DNA of 64,000 bases from Comamonas sp. lk (lineage in GTDB: Bacteria; Pseudomonadota; Gammaproteobacteria; Burkholderiales; Burkholderiaceae_C), in contig CAMATX010000001.1 of NCBI GenBank assembly GCA_945861345.1, positions 1-64,000 on the forward strand, read 5' to 3'. This document shows, in pieces, positions 25,262 through 34,538 of this stretch. A program made the position numbers and the translations under genes. Within the stretch, counting starts at the first letter, position 1, and each line of letters opens with the position of its first letter. The notes under the pieces were generated by a model. It was not told where the DNA came from. It saw only the letters and a list, made by a program, of their open reading frames with translations, and did not search any database.

Positions 25262-25915
25262 ATGATCCAAATTGACGCCGCCGCCCGGCCCCATGTTCAC
25301 CTCATCAGCCACCCTTTGGTGCAGCACAAGCTCACGCTGATGCGCAAAAAAGAGGCTAGCACCAACAGCTTTCGCAGCCTGCTCAACGAGCTAAGCAGCC
25401 TGATGGCCTATGAAGTGACGCGCGACATGGCGACCCAGGACGTGCAGATCGAGACGCCGCTGGAAGTGATGCAAGCGAAGATGATCGACGGCAAAAAGCT
25501 GGTATTTGTGTCGATATTGCGTGCAGGCAATGGCATTTTGGACGGCATGCTCAATGTGGTGCCCGGCGCGCGCGTGGGCCATATCGGCCTGTACCGCGAC
25601 CACGAAACCCTGCAAGCGGTGGAGTACTACTTCAAGATGCCCAAAGAGATGGAATCGCGCGACGTGGTGGTGGTGGACCCGATGCTGGCCACCGGCAACT
25701 CGGCGGTAGCGGCGATTACCCGCATCAAACAATGCAAGCCCAAGTCCATCAAATTCATTTGCCTGCTCACCGCGCCGGTAGGCATCAACACCTTGCACGC
25801 AGCGCACCCCGACGTAGAAATCTACACCGCCGCCATCGACCGCGAGCTCAATGAACACGGCTACATCTTGCCAGGCTTGGGTGATGCGGGGGATCGGATT
25901 TTTGGGACGCAGTAA
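25262..25915 (+). CDS. upp: Uracil phosphoribosyltransferase
   Basis: 217 residues. [12 protein letters not shown], then [11 protein letters not shown] and the PRPP loop [13 protein letters not shown] mark Upp, which salvages uracil with PRPP to UMP in the cytosol. The C-terminal [11 protein letters not shown] completes the family. ATG 25262 is used (family members begin with a short [19 protein letters not shown] segment). It is followed by a hairpin shared with the convergent arsH gene. Confidence 0.95.
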   Translation: MIQIDAAARPHVHLISHPLVQHKLTLMRKKEASTNSFRSLLNELSSLMAYEVTRDMATQDVQIETPLEVMQAKMIDGKKLVFVSILRAGNGILDGMLNVVPGARVGHIGLYRDHETLQAVEYYFKMPKEMESRDVVVVDPMLATGNSAVAAITRIKQCKPKSIKFICLLTAPVGINTLHAAHPDVEIYTAAIDRELNEHGYILPGLGDAGDRIFGTQ

Positions 25916-25975
25916 GTGAATGAATGTGGAAGGTCAGATTGCGTCGATGGCGCATTTGGGCTTTCGCTTGTTGAA

Positions 25976-26003
25976 CGCTTGCTTGCATTCAGCAAGCCAA
26001 GCG
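25976..26003. terminator. Hairpin between convergent upp and arsH
   Basis: CGCTTGCTTGC (25976-25986) pairs with GCAAGCCAAGCG (25992-26003) with one bulged base and a five-base loop. It directly abuts the arsH stop codon and lies 60 bp after upp. No clear T-run on either side, so termination is probable but not certain. Confidence 0.45.
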
Positions 26004-26004
26004 G

Positions 26005-26706
26005 TCAAAGCACCGAGGGCTGAAACGCAGTGGCTTCCTTGCGCTCGCTATAGCGGTCCACCAGATAGTCGGACGCCGAACGCGTTAGCAGCGTGAACTT
26101 CACCAACTCTTCCATCACGTCCACCACACGGTCGTAATACGCAGAAGGCTTCATGCGCCCCTTGCCATCAAACTCTTTATAGGCCATCGCCACCGACGAT
26201 TGATTGGGTATGGTGATCATGCGCATCCAGCGACCCAGCACCCGCATCTGATTGACCGAATTGAAAGACTGCGAACCGCCGCTGACCTGCATCACAGCCA
26301 ATGTCTTGCCCTGGGTCGGGCGCACGGCGCCAAGAGTCAGCGGTATCCAATCGATTTGCGTTTTCATAAGGCCGGTCATCGCGCCATGGCGCTCCGGCGA
26401 ACTCCAGACCATGCCTTCACTCCAAGCGCACAACTCGCGCAGTTCCACCACTTTGGGGTGGGTGTCCGGCGCATCGTCGGCCAAAGGCAAGCCGCTGGGG
26501 TTGAAAAACCGCGTTTCGCAGCCCATGGCCTGCAGTAAGCGGGCAGCCTCTTCGGCCAGCAAACGGCTGAAAGACTGCGTGCGCAACGACCCGTAAAGCA
26601 ACAATATTTTGGGCGGGTGCTGCATGATGGGTAGGCCATGCAGCTTGTTGTTATCCGGCTTATCGAATAGAGCGTGACGTAAGTGGGGTAAATCGGCTTG
26701 GTGCAT
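26005..26706 (-). CDS. arsH: NADPH-dependent FMN reductase ArsH
   Basis: 233 residues. The flavodoxin-like core has the FMN-phosphate loop [14 protein letters not shown], the [19 protein letters not shown] segment and [16 protein letters not shown], all typical of ArsH, a flavoenzyme that oxidises trivalent methyl- and aromatic arsenicals or acts as an azo/quinone reductase. The N-terminal [13 protein letters not shown] extension is also an ArsH feature, so ATG 26706 is chosen rather than the internal ATG at MQHPP. No arsR, arsB or arsC is close, so arsenic linkage is by homology only. Confidence 0.88.
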   Translation of the reverse strand: MHQADLPHLRHALFDKPDNNKLHGLPIMQHPPKILLLYGSLRTQSFSRLLAEEAARLLQAMGCETRFFNPSGLPLADDAPDTHPKVVELRELCAWSEGMVWSSPERHGAMTGLMKTQIDWIPLTLGAVRPTQGKTLAVMQVSGGSQSFNSVNQMRVLGRWMRMITIPNQSSVAMAYKEFDGKGRMKPSAYYDRVVDVMEELVKFTLLTRSASDYLVDRYSERKEATAFQPSVL

Positions 26707-26712
26707 CAACAA

Positions 26713-26725
26713 ATAAACTGTTTAT
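26713..26725. promoter_or_regulatory. 13-bp palindrome upstream of arsH
   Basis: ATAAAC-T-GTTTAT is a perfect inverted repeat ending seven bases before the arsH start. It could be an operator or simply AT-rich leader sequence; its position over the expected ribosome-binding region would suit a repressor or an mRNA structure. Confidence 0.35.
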
Positions 26726-26751
26726 GAGGGAGTGGGGGATCGTAAATTTTT

Positions 26752-27063
26752 TTACTTACTTGCAAGTATGCCTGCAAGTTTTTGCCTCGCATCAAGGCCG
26801 CTGCGGGTGGCTGCGCGACGGGCCGCAAATCGGGCTTCAACATCGGCATTAGGAATCAGCTTTCCGGCATTGGCCGAATCGAGTCCCACTTGCACGGCTT
26901 TGGCAAACCAGGTGTTGTAGGCCGCAGGGTCTTGCTGCTGCACGAATTCGCCCATGAATTCGCGCATCAACTGCGCGCCGGTAAGGCCCCGCGTTTTGGC
27001 TGCGGTGGTGAACTTTTCTTTGAGTGATTCGTCCACCCTAAAAGTGAAGTTAACGTCGCTCAT
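26752..27063 (-). CDS. Ribbon-helix-helix antitoxin-like protein without a visible toxin
   Basis: 103 residues. The first 42 residues (VNFTFRVDESLKEKFTTAA, then TGAQLMREFM) fit the beta-strand/two-helix MetJ/Arc DNA-binding fold of RelB/DinJ-type antitoxins. The remaining 60 residues form a longer-than-usual tail rich in Ala, Arg and Gln with FAARRAATRSG. Type II toxin genes normally follow directly; here the next coding sequence is arsH after 45 bp, and upstream lies relA. It is probably an orphan regulator or antitoxin. Start is ATG 27063. Confidence 0.7.
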   Translation of the reverse strand: MSDVNFTFRVDESLKEKFTTAAKTRGLTGAQLMREFMGEFVQQQDPAAYNTWFAKAVQVGLDSANAGKLIPNADVEARFAARRAATRSGLDARQKLAGILASK

Positions 27064-27099
27064 GTCATACTCAATGTGTAAAAAAACTCACGGCTACGC

Positions 27100-29298
27100 C
27101 TATCGCCGTCTCGCCGCCCTCACCCCCGCCAGCCCGCCCAGCGTCCCCAGCACTTTGCCCAGGCGCCCGGAGTCGGCCACTTCGACGGTGAAGGTCATCC
27201 AGGCCACGCCCTTAACGCTTTGGGTTTGGACAGCGATGACGTTCATTTTTTCTTTGGAAAACACTTCCGAAATATCGCGTAGCAGGCCTTGGCGGTCTAC
27301 GGCCTCGATGGCCACATCCACCGGGTAGACCTGGCCGGTCGCTTGGGCGGTGCGGCTGTGGCCCCATTGCACCTCGATCACCCGGTCGCCGCTGCGCTGC
27401 ACCATGTTGCGCAGGTTGGAGCAATCGGCGCGGTGCACGCTCACGCCTTTGCCGCGCGTAACAAAGCCGCTGATCAGGTCCGGCGGCGCGGGTTTGCAGC
27501 ACTTGGCCAGTTGCGTCATCAAAGAGTCGACGCCTACCACCAGCACACCGCCTTTACCGCTGGGCGCGGCGCGGGGTTTTTTGAGGTGGACTACGTCGTC
27601 GGCGTTGGGCGCGGGCTCGGGCGGGCGCAGCAAGATTTCGATATTGCGCAGCGAAAACTCGTCTTTGCCAACCACCTCAAACAAGTCATCGGCCGCATGA
27701 AAGCCCAGCTGCGCAGCCAGATCGTCCAGTTTAAGGGCGGTTTTGCCCTCGCGCTGCAGCAGTTTTTCGACCGCCTCGCGGCCTTTGGCGACGGTTTGGT
27801 CCAGCGCCAACGCGTTGAAGTAGGCCCGCACCTTGGCGCGGGCGCGGTGGCTGACCAAAAAGCCCAGCTCCAGATTGAGCCAGTCGCGCGAGGGGCCGCC
27901 TTCTTTGGCGGTGGTGATGTCGACTGTTTGCCCGTTTTTGAGCGGCGTGTTCAGCGGCACCAGCGCGCCGTCCACGCGCGCGCCCCGGCAGCGGTGGCCC
28001 AGGGTGGTGTGCACGCTGTAGGCAAAGTCCACGGGCGTGGCGCCGGGGGCCAGCTCGACAATGGCCGCGTCGGGCGTGAGCACATAAATGCGGTCATCGA
28101 GCAGCGCCGCATCGGCCGCGCTCGGGCCCTGCGCGGCAGCGCCAGCCAGTTCGCGCTCCCAGGCCAGCAGCTGGCGCAGCACCGCAATCTTGGCTTCGTA
28201 GGCGCCGCTGGCCGACACGCCGGCGTAGCCTTTGGCGCCCGCTTCTTTGTACACCCAGTGCGCGGCCACGCCGTGCTCAGAATGTTGGTGCATGGCGCTG
28301 GTGCGGATTTGCACCTCGATGGCCTGGCCATCGGCATCGCGCACCACGGTGTGCAGCGACTGGTAGCCATTGGCCTTGGGCCGGGCAATGTAGTCGTCAA
28401 ACTCTTCGCTTATTGGGTTAAAGCGGCTGTGCACCCAGCTCAGCGCCGCATAGCAATCGGGCACCGAAGGCACGATCACGCGCAGCGCCCGGATGTCGTA
28501 CACCTGCGCAAAGCCCAGCGACTTGCCGCGCATTTTTTTGACAATGCTGTAAATGTGCTTGGGCCGGCCTTGCACCTGCGCGGTAATGCCCTGCGCGAGC
28601 AACTCGTCGGCCAGTTGCTGGCGCGCTTGGGCGACAGCGGCCTCGCGCACGCTGCGTTTTTGGTCCAGCCAGCCTGCCACTTCGCGGTAGGTCTGCGGCT
28701 CCAGAAAGCGAAAGGCCAGGTCCTCGATTTCCCACTTGATTTCCCACACGCCTAGGCGGTTGGCCAGGGGCGCAAACACCTGCAAAGACTCGGCGGCCAG
28801 GCCTGGCGGCACCGGCAACTTGCTGGCCGCGAAATGGCGCAACGTCTGCAAGCGCGAGGCCAGGCGCAGCATGACCACGCGCAAATCGCGCGAAAAGGCC
28901 AGCAGCATTTTGCGCACGCTCTCGGTTTGGGCGGCAGCCGTTTGCGCCATGGGCGCGGCCTGGCCGGCGCGGCTGGCGGCGTTTTGGGCGATGCGCGCCA
29001 TGCGTTGCAGGCGCACGAGTTTGCTGGTTTCTTGGGCCAAATCGGCAAAGTTGGCGCCAAAAGCTTTGCTGATGACTTCGTGCGGTTTGTTCAGGTGCTC
29101 GCTGGCGTAGACCAAATAGCTGGCCGCTTGCATGGCCTCGGAGCCGCCGATGGAGCGCAAGATGGCGGCTACCGCGTCGGCATGGGCCAGCATATTCTCG
29201 GCGGTATCGAGCAAGGCATTGGCCAGCAAGGGCTCGGCAAAAGCCCGCGCACGCGCGAGCGCATCGGCTGCGGGGGCTGCGTCGGCAGGGGCGGTCAT
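27100..29298 (-). CDS. relA: (p)ppGpp synthetase RelA
   Basis: 732 residues: pseudo-hydrolase region, synthetase, TGS and ACT domains. The N-terminal HD-type hydrolase motif is absent (SYLVYASEHL where SpoT has an HD pair), so hydrolysis is not expected. The synthetase has GRPKHIYSIVKKM (244-256) and EFDDYIARPKANGYQSLHT (299-317); the EFDD acidic motif is the RelA type. TGS is near DRIYVLTPDAAIVELAPGATP and ACT at the C-terminus (TGQVYPVDVAIEAVDRQGL). Ribosome-associated alarmone synthesis on amino-acid starvation. Start ATG 29298. Confidence 0.94.
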   Translation of the reverse strand: MTAPADAAPAADALARARAFAEPLLANALLDTAENMLAHADAVAAILRSIGGSEAMQAASYLVYASEHLNKPHEVISKAFGANFADLAQETSKLVRLQRMARIAQNAASRAGQAAPMAQTAAAQTESVRKMLLAFSRDLRVVMLRLASRLQTLRHFAASKLPVPPGLAAESLQVFAPLANRLGVWEIKWEIEDLAFRFLEPQTYREVAGWLDQKRSVREAAVAQARQQLADELLAQGITAQVQGRPKHIYSIVKKMRGKSLGFAQVYDIRALRVIVPSVPDCYAALSWVHSRFNPISEEFDDYIARPKANGYQSLHTVVRDADGQAIEVQIRTSAMHQHSEHGVAAHWVYKEAGAKGYAGVSASGAYEAKIAVLRQLLAWERELAGAAAQGPSAADAALLDDRIYVLTPDAAIVELAPGATPVDFAYSVHTTLGHRCRGARVDGALVPLNTPLKNGQTVDITTAKEGGPSRDWLNLELGFLVSHRARAKVRAYFNALALDQTVAKGREAVEKLLQREGKTALKLDDLAAQLGFHAADDLFEVVGKDEFSLRNIEILLRPPEPAPNADDVVHLKKPRAAPSGKGGVLVVGVDSLMTQLAKCCKPAPPDLISGFVTRGKGVSVHRADCSNLRNMVQRSGDRVIEVQWGHSRTAQATGQVYPVDVAIEAVDRQGLLRDISEVFSKEKMNVIAVQTQSVKGVAWMTFTVEVADSGRLGKVLGTLGGLAGVRAARRR

Positions 29299-29329
29299 CG
29301 CTGGCGGGGTGCTGCGGTTTTTTTATGGC

Positions 29330-30253
29330 CTAGTCCAGCAAAAAGCCCGCTACGGCGTCGATCTGGTCCGGCGCAATCAGCGTGGGTGCGTGGCCCACGC
29401 CCGCGAACTCAAGCAGGCGCGCGCGCGGGCCGCGCTCGGCCATCTGCTGCGCCGTGGCTGGGGACAGCAAGTCCGATTGGGCGCCACGCAACAGCAAGGT
29501 CTGGGCGGTAACAGCGTCATAGGCCTGCCAAAGCAGCGCCTCGCCCTCTTTGGCCTGCTGCTCGGTGGTGGCGCCAAAGGGCTGGGCAATCGCCGGGTCG
29601 TAATGCAAGGCGTACACGGTCTGGCCGCTGGCGTCTTGCACCGGCTTGACCATGGCCTGCGACAGAGCCAGCCACTGCGCCGGCGAGTGCGGCCCAAAAC
29701 TGCTGGACACCGCCCACATGGCGTTGGCAGCTTGCTGCACCGATGCGAAATGCCCGCTTTTGCCCAAATACTGGCCAATGCGCTGTAGCGCCTGCCATTC
29801 GATGACTGGGCCGACGTCATTGAGCACCAGGCGACGCACCTGCACGCCCACGGTGGGCGCATAGGCGCACAGCAGCATGCCGATGAGGCCGCCCATGCTG
29901 GTGCCCACCCAGTCCAGCGTTGCCGGGCGCAGGTGGGCCAGCAGTTCGAGCATGTCGGCCACGTAGGTGGGCAGCTGGTAGCCCTGCGGATCGGCCAAAT
30001 AGTCGCTTTGGCCGCGCCCGACCACGTCGGGGCAGACCACGCGCAGCGCGCCGCCGGAGCGCTCCACCAAGGCCTGCGCCAGCGCGTCAAAGTCGCGCCC
30101 CTGGCGCGACAGGCCGTGCACGCACACCACGGTGTGGGCCGCCTGCGCGTCGCCCCACTGCCAATACGCCATGCGGTGGGGCACCGGCGCGGTGCAAGAA
30201 AGATGGTGCAGCTGGGGTGTGTTCATAGGGAAATCAGGCGCGGTGGGGGTCAT
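29330..30253 (-). CDS. Alpha/beta hydrolase
   Basis: 307 residues. The oxyanion HG motif is VVCVHGLSRQGRDF, the nucleophile elbow is VGTSMGG, the acid is probably the Asp in RGAQSDLLSP and the base the His in AGVGHAPTL. A broad alpha/beta-hydrolase fold (esterase, lactonase or C-C hydrolase); no specificity motif. Two starts are possible: ATG 30253, used here, or ATG 30226 ten codons later; neither has a strong ribosome-binding site. It lies upstream of relA (31 bp) and may share its transcript. Confidence 0.85.
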   Translation of the reverse strand: MTPTAPDFPMNTPQLHHLSCTAPVPHRMAYWQWGDAQAAHTVVCVHGLSRQGRDFDALAQALVERSGGALRVVCPDVVGRGQSDYLADPQGYQLPTYVADMLELLAHLRPATLDWVGTSMGGLIGMLLCAYAPTVGVQVRRLVLNDVGPVIEWQALQRIGQYLGKSGHFASVQQAANAMWAVSSSFGPHSPAQWLALSQAMVKPVQDASGQTVYALHYDPAIAQPFGATTEQQAKEGEALLWQAYDAVTAQTLLLRGAQSDLLSPATAQQMAERGPRARLLEFAGVGHAPTLIAPDQIDAVAGFLLD

Positions 30254-30345
30254 GAGGGCGTCAGAGACGGCACGATAATGCGCACATCCTAATAGAACCC
30301 CCCTACAAAGAACCCCTAAAACGCCGCTGTGCAGAGGAAAGTTTG

Positions 30346-31116
30346 ATGCTTCAAGGAAAAACCGCGCTGGTCACCGGATCGACCAGCGGCATTGGTCTGG
30401 GCCTGGCCCAGGCACTGGCCGCCCAAGGCGCCAATATCGTCATGAACGGCTTTGGCGAGGTGGACGCGGCCCTGGCCCAGGTCCGCGCCCTGGGCGTGCA
30501 GGTGAGCTACCACGGCGCCGACATGTCCAAGCCCGCCGAGATCGAGGACATGGTGCGCCACGCGCAAGCCACTTTTGGCGGCGTGGACGTGCTGGTCAAT
30601 AACGCAGGCATTCAGCATGTGGCGCGCATCGAAAACTTCCCGCCCGAGCGCTGGGACGCGGTCATCGCCATCAACCTGAGCAGCGCGTTTCACGCCAGCC
30701 GCATGGTTTTGCCCGGCATGCGGGAGCGCAACTGGGGGCGCATCGTCAACGTCGCATCGGTCCACGGCTTGGTGGCATCGGCCGAAAAATCGGCCTACGT
30801 AGCGGCCAAACACGGCCTGGTTGGCCTGACCAAGGTCACGGCGCTGGAGAACGCCACCACCGGCGTCACCTGCAACGCCATCTGCCCGGGCTGGGTGCTG
30901 ACGCCCTTGGTACAAAAGCAGGTGGACGCCAAAGCCGCCGCGCTGGGCATCAGCAACGAGCAAGCCAAGCGCCAGTTGCTGGCCGAGAAAGAGCCTTCTT
31001 TGCAGTTCACCACGCCCGAAGAGCTGGGCGCACTGGCGGTTTTTCTGTGCTCCAAGGCGGCTGACAATGTGCGGGGCGTGGCCTGGAATATGGACGGCGG
31101 CTGGGCCGCACAGTAA
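30346..31116 (+). CDS. bdhA: 3-hydroxybutyrate dehydrogenase (SDR)
   Basis: 256 residues. Cofactor loop [10 protein letters not shown], structural [12 protein letters not shown], and catalytic Ser in ASVHGLVAS with Tyr/Lys in SAYVAAKHG. The [18 protein letters not shown] segment and [15 protein letters not shown] are those of D-3-hydroxybutyrate dehydrogenases, which interconvert 3-hydroxybutyrate and acetoacetate with NAD. It starts at ATG 30346 after AGAGGAAA (30333-30340); a TTG one codon earlier is also in frame. Only five bases separate it from rmlB. Confidence 0.88.
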   Translation: MLQGKTALVTGSTSGIGLGLAQALAAQGANIVMNGFGEVDAALAQVRALGVQVSYHGADMSKPAEIEDMVRHAQATFGGVDVLVNNAGIQHVARIENFPPERWDAVIAINLSSAFHASRMVLPGMRERNWGRIVNVASVHGLVASAEKSAYVAAKHGLVGLTKVTALENATTGVTCNAICPGWVLTPLVQKQVDAKAAALGISNEQAKRQLLAEKEPSLQFTTPEELGALAVFLCSKAADNVRGVAWNMDGGWAAQ

Positions 31117-31121
31117 GCGTC

Positions 31122-32198
31122 ATGGCTATTTTGGTTACCGGCGGTGCCGGCTTTATTGGCAGCAACTTTGTGCTCGACTGGCTGGCCCAGAGCGAGGAAA
31201 CCCTGGTCAACCTGGATAAGCTGACCTACGCAGGCAATCTGCGCAACCTGGAGTCGCTGCAAAACGACCCGCGCCACGTCTTTGTACACGGCGACATTGG
31301 CGATACGGCGCAGGTGGGCCAGCTTTTAGCGCGCCACCAGATCCGGGCCGTGCTGCATTTCGCCGCCGAAAGCCATGTGGACCGCTCCATTTCGGGGCCC
31401 AGGGCGTTTATCCAAACCAATGTGGTGGGCACTTTTTCTTTGCTCGAGGCAGTGCGCGCTTACTGGCAGGCGCTTGCGCCCGCGCAGCAGGCAGCGTTTC
31501 GCTTTCTGCACGTCTCCACAGACGAGGTCTACGGCAGCCTGGAGCCCGAGGCCCCCGCGTTCACCGAGGCGCACCGCTACGCGCCCAACAGCCCCTATTC
31601 GGCCTCCAAAGCCGCCAGCGACCACCTGGTGCGCGCCTACCACCACACCTACGGCCTGCCCGTGCTGACCACGCACTGCAGCAACAACTACGGGCCGCTG
31701 CACTTCCCAGAAAAACTCATTCCGCTGATGATCGTCAATGCACTGGCGGGCAAAGCCCTGCCGGTGTATGGCGACGGCCAGCAGGTGCGCGACTGGTTGT
31801 TTGTCAACGACCATTGCAGCGCCTTGCGCACCGTGCTGGCCGCCGGCCAGCCGGGGCAGACCTACAACGTGGGCGGCTGGAACGAAAAGCCCAATCTGGA
31901 GATCGTGCAGCGCGTCTGCGCCCTGCTCGACGAGCTGCAGCCGCGTGCGGACGGGCTGCCCTATGCCAGCCAAATCAGTTTTGTGGCAGACCGCCCCGGC
32001 CACGACCGCCGCTACGCGATTGACGCCCGCAAACTCAGCGCCGACCTGGGTTGGAAGCCCGCCGAAACCTTTGAAAGCGGCATCCGCAAAACCGTGCAGT
32101 GGTACCTGGACCACCCGCAATGGGTGCAAGAAGTGCAATCGGGCGCCTACCGCGACTGGGTGCAAAGCCACTACGCGCAGGCGGGCAGCGCCGCATGA
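31122..32198 (+). CDS. rmlB: dTDP-glucose 4,6-dehydratase
   Basis: 358 residues, extended SDR. Rossmann [12 protein letters not shown] at the N-terminus, ESHVDRSI, catalytic Tyr/Lys in [17 protein letters not shown] and Asp/Glu in [11 protein letters not shown]. Second enzyme of dTDP-L-rhamnose synthesis: dTDP-glucose to dTDP-4-keto-6-deoxyglucose. Its TGA overlaps the rmlD ATG (ATGA at 32195), so the two are translationally coupled. Rhamnose is probably destined for LPS, exopolysaccharide or glycoprotein. Confidence 0.96.
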   Translation: MAILVTGGAGFIGSNFVLDWLAQSEETLVNLDKLTYAGNLRNLESLQNDPRHVFVHGDIGDTAQVGQLLARHQIRAVLHFAAESHVDRSISGPRAFIQTNVVGTFSLLEAVRAYWQALAPAQQAAFRFLHVSTDEVYGSLEPEAPAFTEAHRYAPNSPYSASKAASDHLVRAYHHTYGLPVLTTHCSNNYGPLHFPEKLIPLMIVNALAGKALPVYGDGQQVRDWLFVNDHCSALRTVLAAGQPGQTYNVGGWNEKPNLEIVQRVCALLDELQPRADGLPYASQISFVADRPGHDRRYAIDARKLSADLGWKPAETFESGIRKTVQWYLDHPQWVQEVQSGAYRDWVQSHYAQAGSAA

Positions 32199-33109
32199 AG
32201 ATTTTGCTGCTCGGTCGCAACGGCCAGGTGGGCTGGGAGCTGCAACGCAGCCTGGCCCCGCTAGGCACTGTCATCGCGCTGGCCAGCCGCGCCAGTGACA
32301 ACCCGCAGGGTCTGTGCGGCGATTTGCGTGACCGCGCCGGTTTGGCGCAAACGGTGCGCCAAGTGGCCCCCGATGTGATCGTTAACGCCGGTGCCTACAC
32401 CGCCGTCGACAAAGCCCAAAGCGAGCCCGACGCTGCTTTTGCCATCAATGCCCACGGCCCGCAAACCTTGGCCGAGGAGGCCGCCCGCCTGGGCGCCTGG
32501 CTGGTCCACTTCTCTAGCGACTATGTGTATAACGGCAACGGAACACAGCCCTGGCGCGAAAGCGCCAGCGGCGCGCCCCTGAGCGTCTACGGCCAAAGCA
32601 AGCTGGCCGGCGACCTGGCCGTGGCCGCCCACACCCAACACCTTATTGTGCGCACCAGCTGGGTGTATGGCGCGCGCGGCGGCAATTTCGCCAAAACCAT
32701 GCTGCGCCTGGCCAAGCAGGGAACGCCCCTCAAGGTCATTGACGACCAAATCGGCGCGCCCACCGGGGCCGACTTGCTGGCCGACGTCTGCGCCCACATG
32801 CTGGTGCGCGCCCGCGCCCAGCCCGATCTGGCCGGCCTGTACCACTGCGCCGCCGCTGGCCAGACCAGCTGGCATGGCTATGCCCAGTTTGTGCTGGCGC
32901 AAGCGGCCGCTTTGGGGCAAAACTTGCAGGTGCAGGCCAGCGCGGTGCAGCCCATAGGCACGGCCGATTACCCCACGGCGGCAGTGCGGCCGCTGAACTC
33001 GCGCCTGGACTGCCAAAAAATAGGTGATTCATTTTCGCTACACTTACCATTTTGGCAACAAGGCGTCCAGCGCCTTTTGCAGGAATCCCCGGAGAACCAG
33101 AACGTATGA
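32195..33109 (+). CDS. rmlD: dTDP-4-dehydrorhamnose reductase
   Basis: 304 residues. [20 protein letters not shown] is the NADP-binding start; [30 protein letters not shown] and [14 protein letters not shown] complete the RmlD pattern. Final step to dTDP-L-rhamnose. The start lies in the rmlB stop overlap (ATGA); the end overlaps the rmlA start (33106-33109) in the same way. A longer frame from 32099 is not supported. Confidence 0.95.
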   Translation: MKILLLGRNGQVGWELQRSLAPLGTVIALASRASDNPQGLCGDLRDRAGLAQTVRQVAPDVIVNAGAYTAVDKAQSEPDAAFAINAHGPQTLAEEAARLGAWLVHFSSDYVYNGNGTQPWRESASGAPLSVYGQSKLAGDLAVAAHTQHLIVRTSWVYGARGGNFAKTMLRLAKQGTPLKVIDDQIGAPTGADLLADVCAHMLVRARAQPDLAGLYHCAAAGQTSWHGYAQFVLAQAAALGQNLQVQASAVQPIGTADYPTAAVRPLNSRLDCQKIGDSFSLHLPFWQQGVQRLLQESPENQNV

Positions 33110-34002
33110 GCAACTCGGTTTCGCAACGCAAAGGCATCATCCTGGCCGGCGGATCAGGCACGCGCCTGTATCCGGCCAGCCAGGTGGTCAGCAAGCAACT
33201 GTTGCCCATTTACGACAAGCCCATGGTGTATTACCCGCTGTGCACGCTGCTGCTCGCGGGTATCCGCGACATCTTGCTCATCTCCACACCCCAGGACACG
33301 CCGCGTTTTCAACAATTGCTGGGGGACGGCAGCCAGTGGGGTATTTCGCTGACCTATGCGGTGCAAGAGCGACCCGATGGCTTGGCGCAGGCCCTCATCA
33401 TCGCCGAGGACTTTTTGGCCGGCGGCCCCAGCGCGCTGGTGCTGGGCGACAATATTTTTTACGGCCACGACTTTGTCCGCCTGCTGCAAGGGGCCCAAAC
33501 CCAGCAAAAGGGCGCCACGGTGTTTGCCTATGCGGTGCAAGATCCTGAGCGCTATGGCGTGGTGGAATTTGACGCGCAGGGCAAGGCCATCAGCCTGGAG
33601 GAAAAACCAGCGACGCCCAAATCGCGCTATGCGGTGACTGGCCTGTACTTTTACGATGGCCAGGCCAGCACCCTGGCGCGGCAGCTGCGCCCCTCAGCGC
33701 GCGGCGAGCTGGAGATTACCGACCTCAATCGCCTTTACCTGCAAGCGGGCCAGCTGGACGTGCAAACCATGGGCCGGGGTTATGCCTGGCTCGATACCGG
33801 CACGCACGAGTCCATGCTCGAGGCCAGCCAGTTCATCTACACAGTAGAAAAGCGCCAAGGCCTCAAAGTGGCTGCGCCCGAAGAAATCGCCTGGCGCAAT
33901 GGCTGGATTGACGCGGCGCAACTCCAAAGCTTGGCCCAGCCCCTCATCAAGTCCGACTACGGGCAGTATTTGCTGCGTTTGCTGCAAGAGCAGGTGTTCT
34001 GA
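33106..34002 (+). CDS. rmlA: Glucose-1-phosphate thymidylyltransferase
   Basis: 298 residues. Nucleotidyl-transferase signature [17 protein letters not shown], then [15 protein letters not shown] and [11 protein letters not shown]. Makes dTDP-glucose from glucose-1-phosphate and dTTP, the first step of the rhamnose pathway, allosterically inhibited by dTDP-rhamnose in the family. Gene order B-D-A-C with coupled starts is complete. GGAG at 33091-33094 is the ribosome-binding site. Confidence 0.96.
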   Translation: MSNSVSQRKGIILAGGSGTRLYPASQVVSKQLLPIYDKPMVYYPLCTLLLAGIRDILLISTPQDTPRFQQLLGDGSQWGISLTYAVQERPDGLAQALIIAEDFLAGGPSALVLGDNIFYGHDFVRLLQGAQTQQKGATVFAYAVQDPERYGVVEFDAQGKAISLEEKPATPKSRYAVTGLYFYDGQASTLARQLRPSARGELEITDLNRLYLQAGQLDVQTMGRGYAWLDTGTHESMLEASQFIYTVEKRQGLKVAAPEEIAWRNGWIDAAQLQSLAQPLIKSDYGQYLLRLLQEQVF

Positions 34003-34538
34003 TGGAAGTCACCAAAACGGCCATCGACGGCGTCTTGTTGCTGGCGCCCAAAGTCTTTGGCGATAGTCGGGGCTTTTTCTTTGAAAGTTTTAATGCACGG
34101 GTGTTTGCCGAGGCGACCGGTTTGCAACTCGATTTTGTGCAAGACAACCACTCCCGCTCAGCGCGCCACGTGTTGCGCGGCATGCACTTTCAGGTCAATC
34201 GCCCGCAAGGCAAGTTGGTGCGCGTGGTGCGCGGCGAGGTGTTTGATGTGGCGGTCGATATCCGGCGCGACTCGCCAACCTTCGGGCGCTGGGTGGGTGA
34301 GCGCCTGTCAGAGACCAACCAGCGCCAGTTGTGGGTGCCGCCAGGACTGGCGCACGGCTTTTTGGTGCTGTCCGAAAGTGCTGACTTTTTGTACAAAACC
34401 ACCGATTACTACGATCCGGCCAGCGAACGTTGTCTGGCCTGGAACGACCCCACCGTGAGAATTGACTGGCCGCTGGAGGGCCAGGCGCCCGCCCTATCGG
34501 GCAAAGACCAGGCCGGTTTGGCGCTCGAGTCCTTATGA
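34002..34538 (+). CDS. rmlC: dTDP-4-dehydrorhamnose 3,5-epimerase
   Basis: 178 residues, RmlC cupin. The catalytic His is in QDNHSRSARHVLRGMHFQ, the Tyr/Asp partner in KTTDYYDPASER and the RGEVFDVAVDIRRDSPTFG block is diagnostic. Start ATG 34002 shares its A with the rmlA stop. Its own stop overlaps the pilB ATG (34535-34538, ATGA), joining sugar-nucleotide and pilus genes in one translational chain. Confidence 0.95.
   Translation: MEVTKTAIDGVLLLAPKVFGDSRGFFFESFNARVFAEATGLQLDFVQDNHSRSARHVLRGMHFQVNRPQGKLVRVVRGEVFDVAVDIRRDSPTFGRWVGERLSETNQRQLWVPPGLAHGFLVLSESADFLYKTTDYYDPASERCLAWNDPTVRIDWPLEGQAPALSGKDQAGLALESL

Noticed and set aside
26707-26751. A toxin gene paired with the ribbon-helix-helix protein
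   Set aside because: The 45-bp gap is too short and no small toxin-like frame is found on either side.
27289-28755. 488-codon open frame antisense to relA
   Set aside because: High-GC codon shadow; His/Gly/Val-rich composition typical of antisense frames and no domain.
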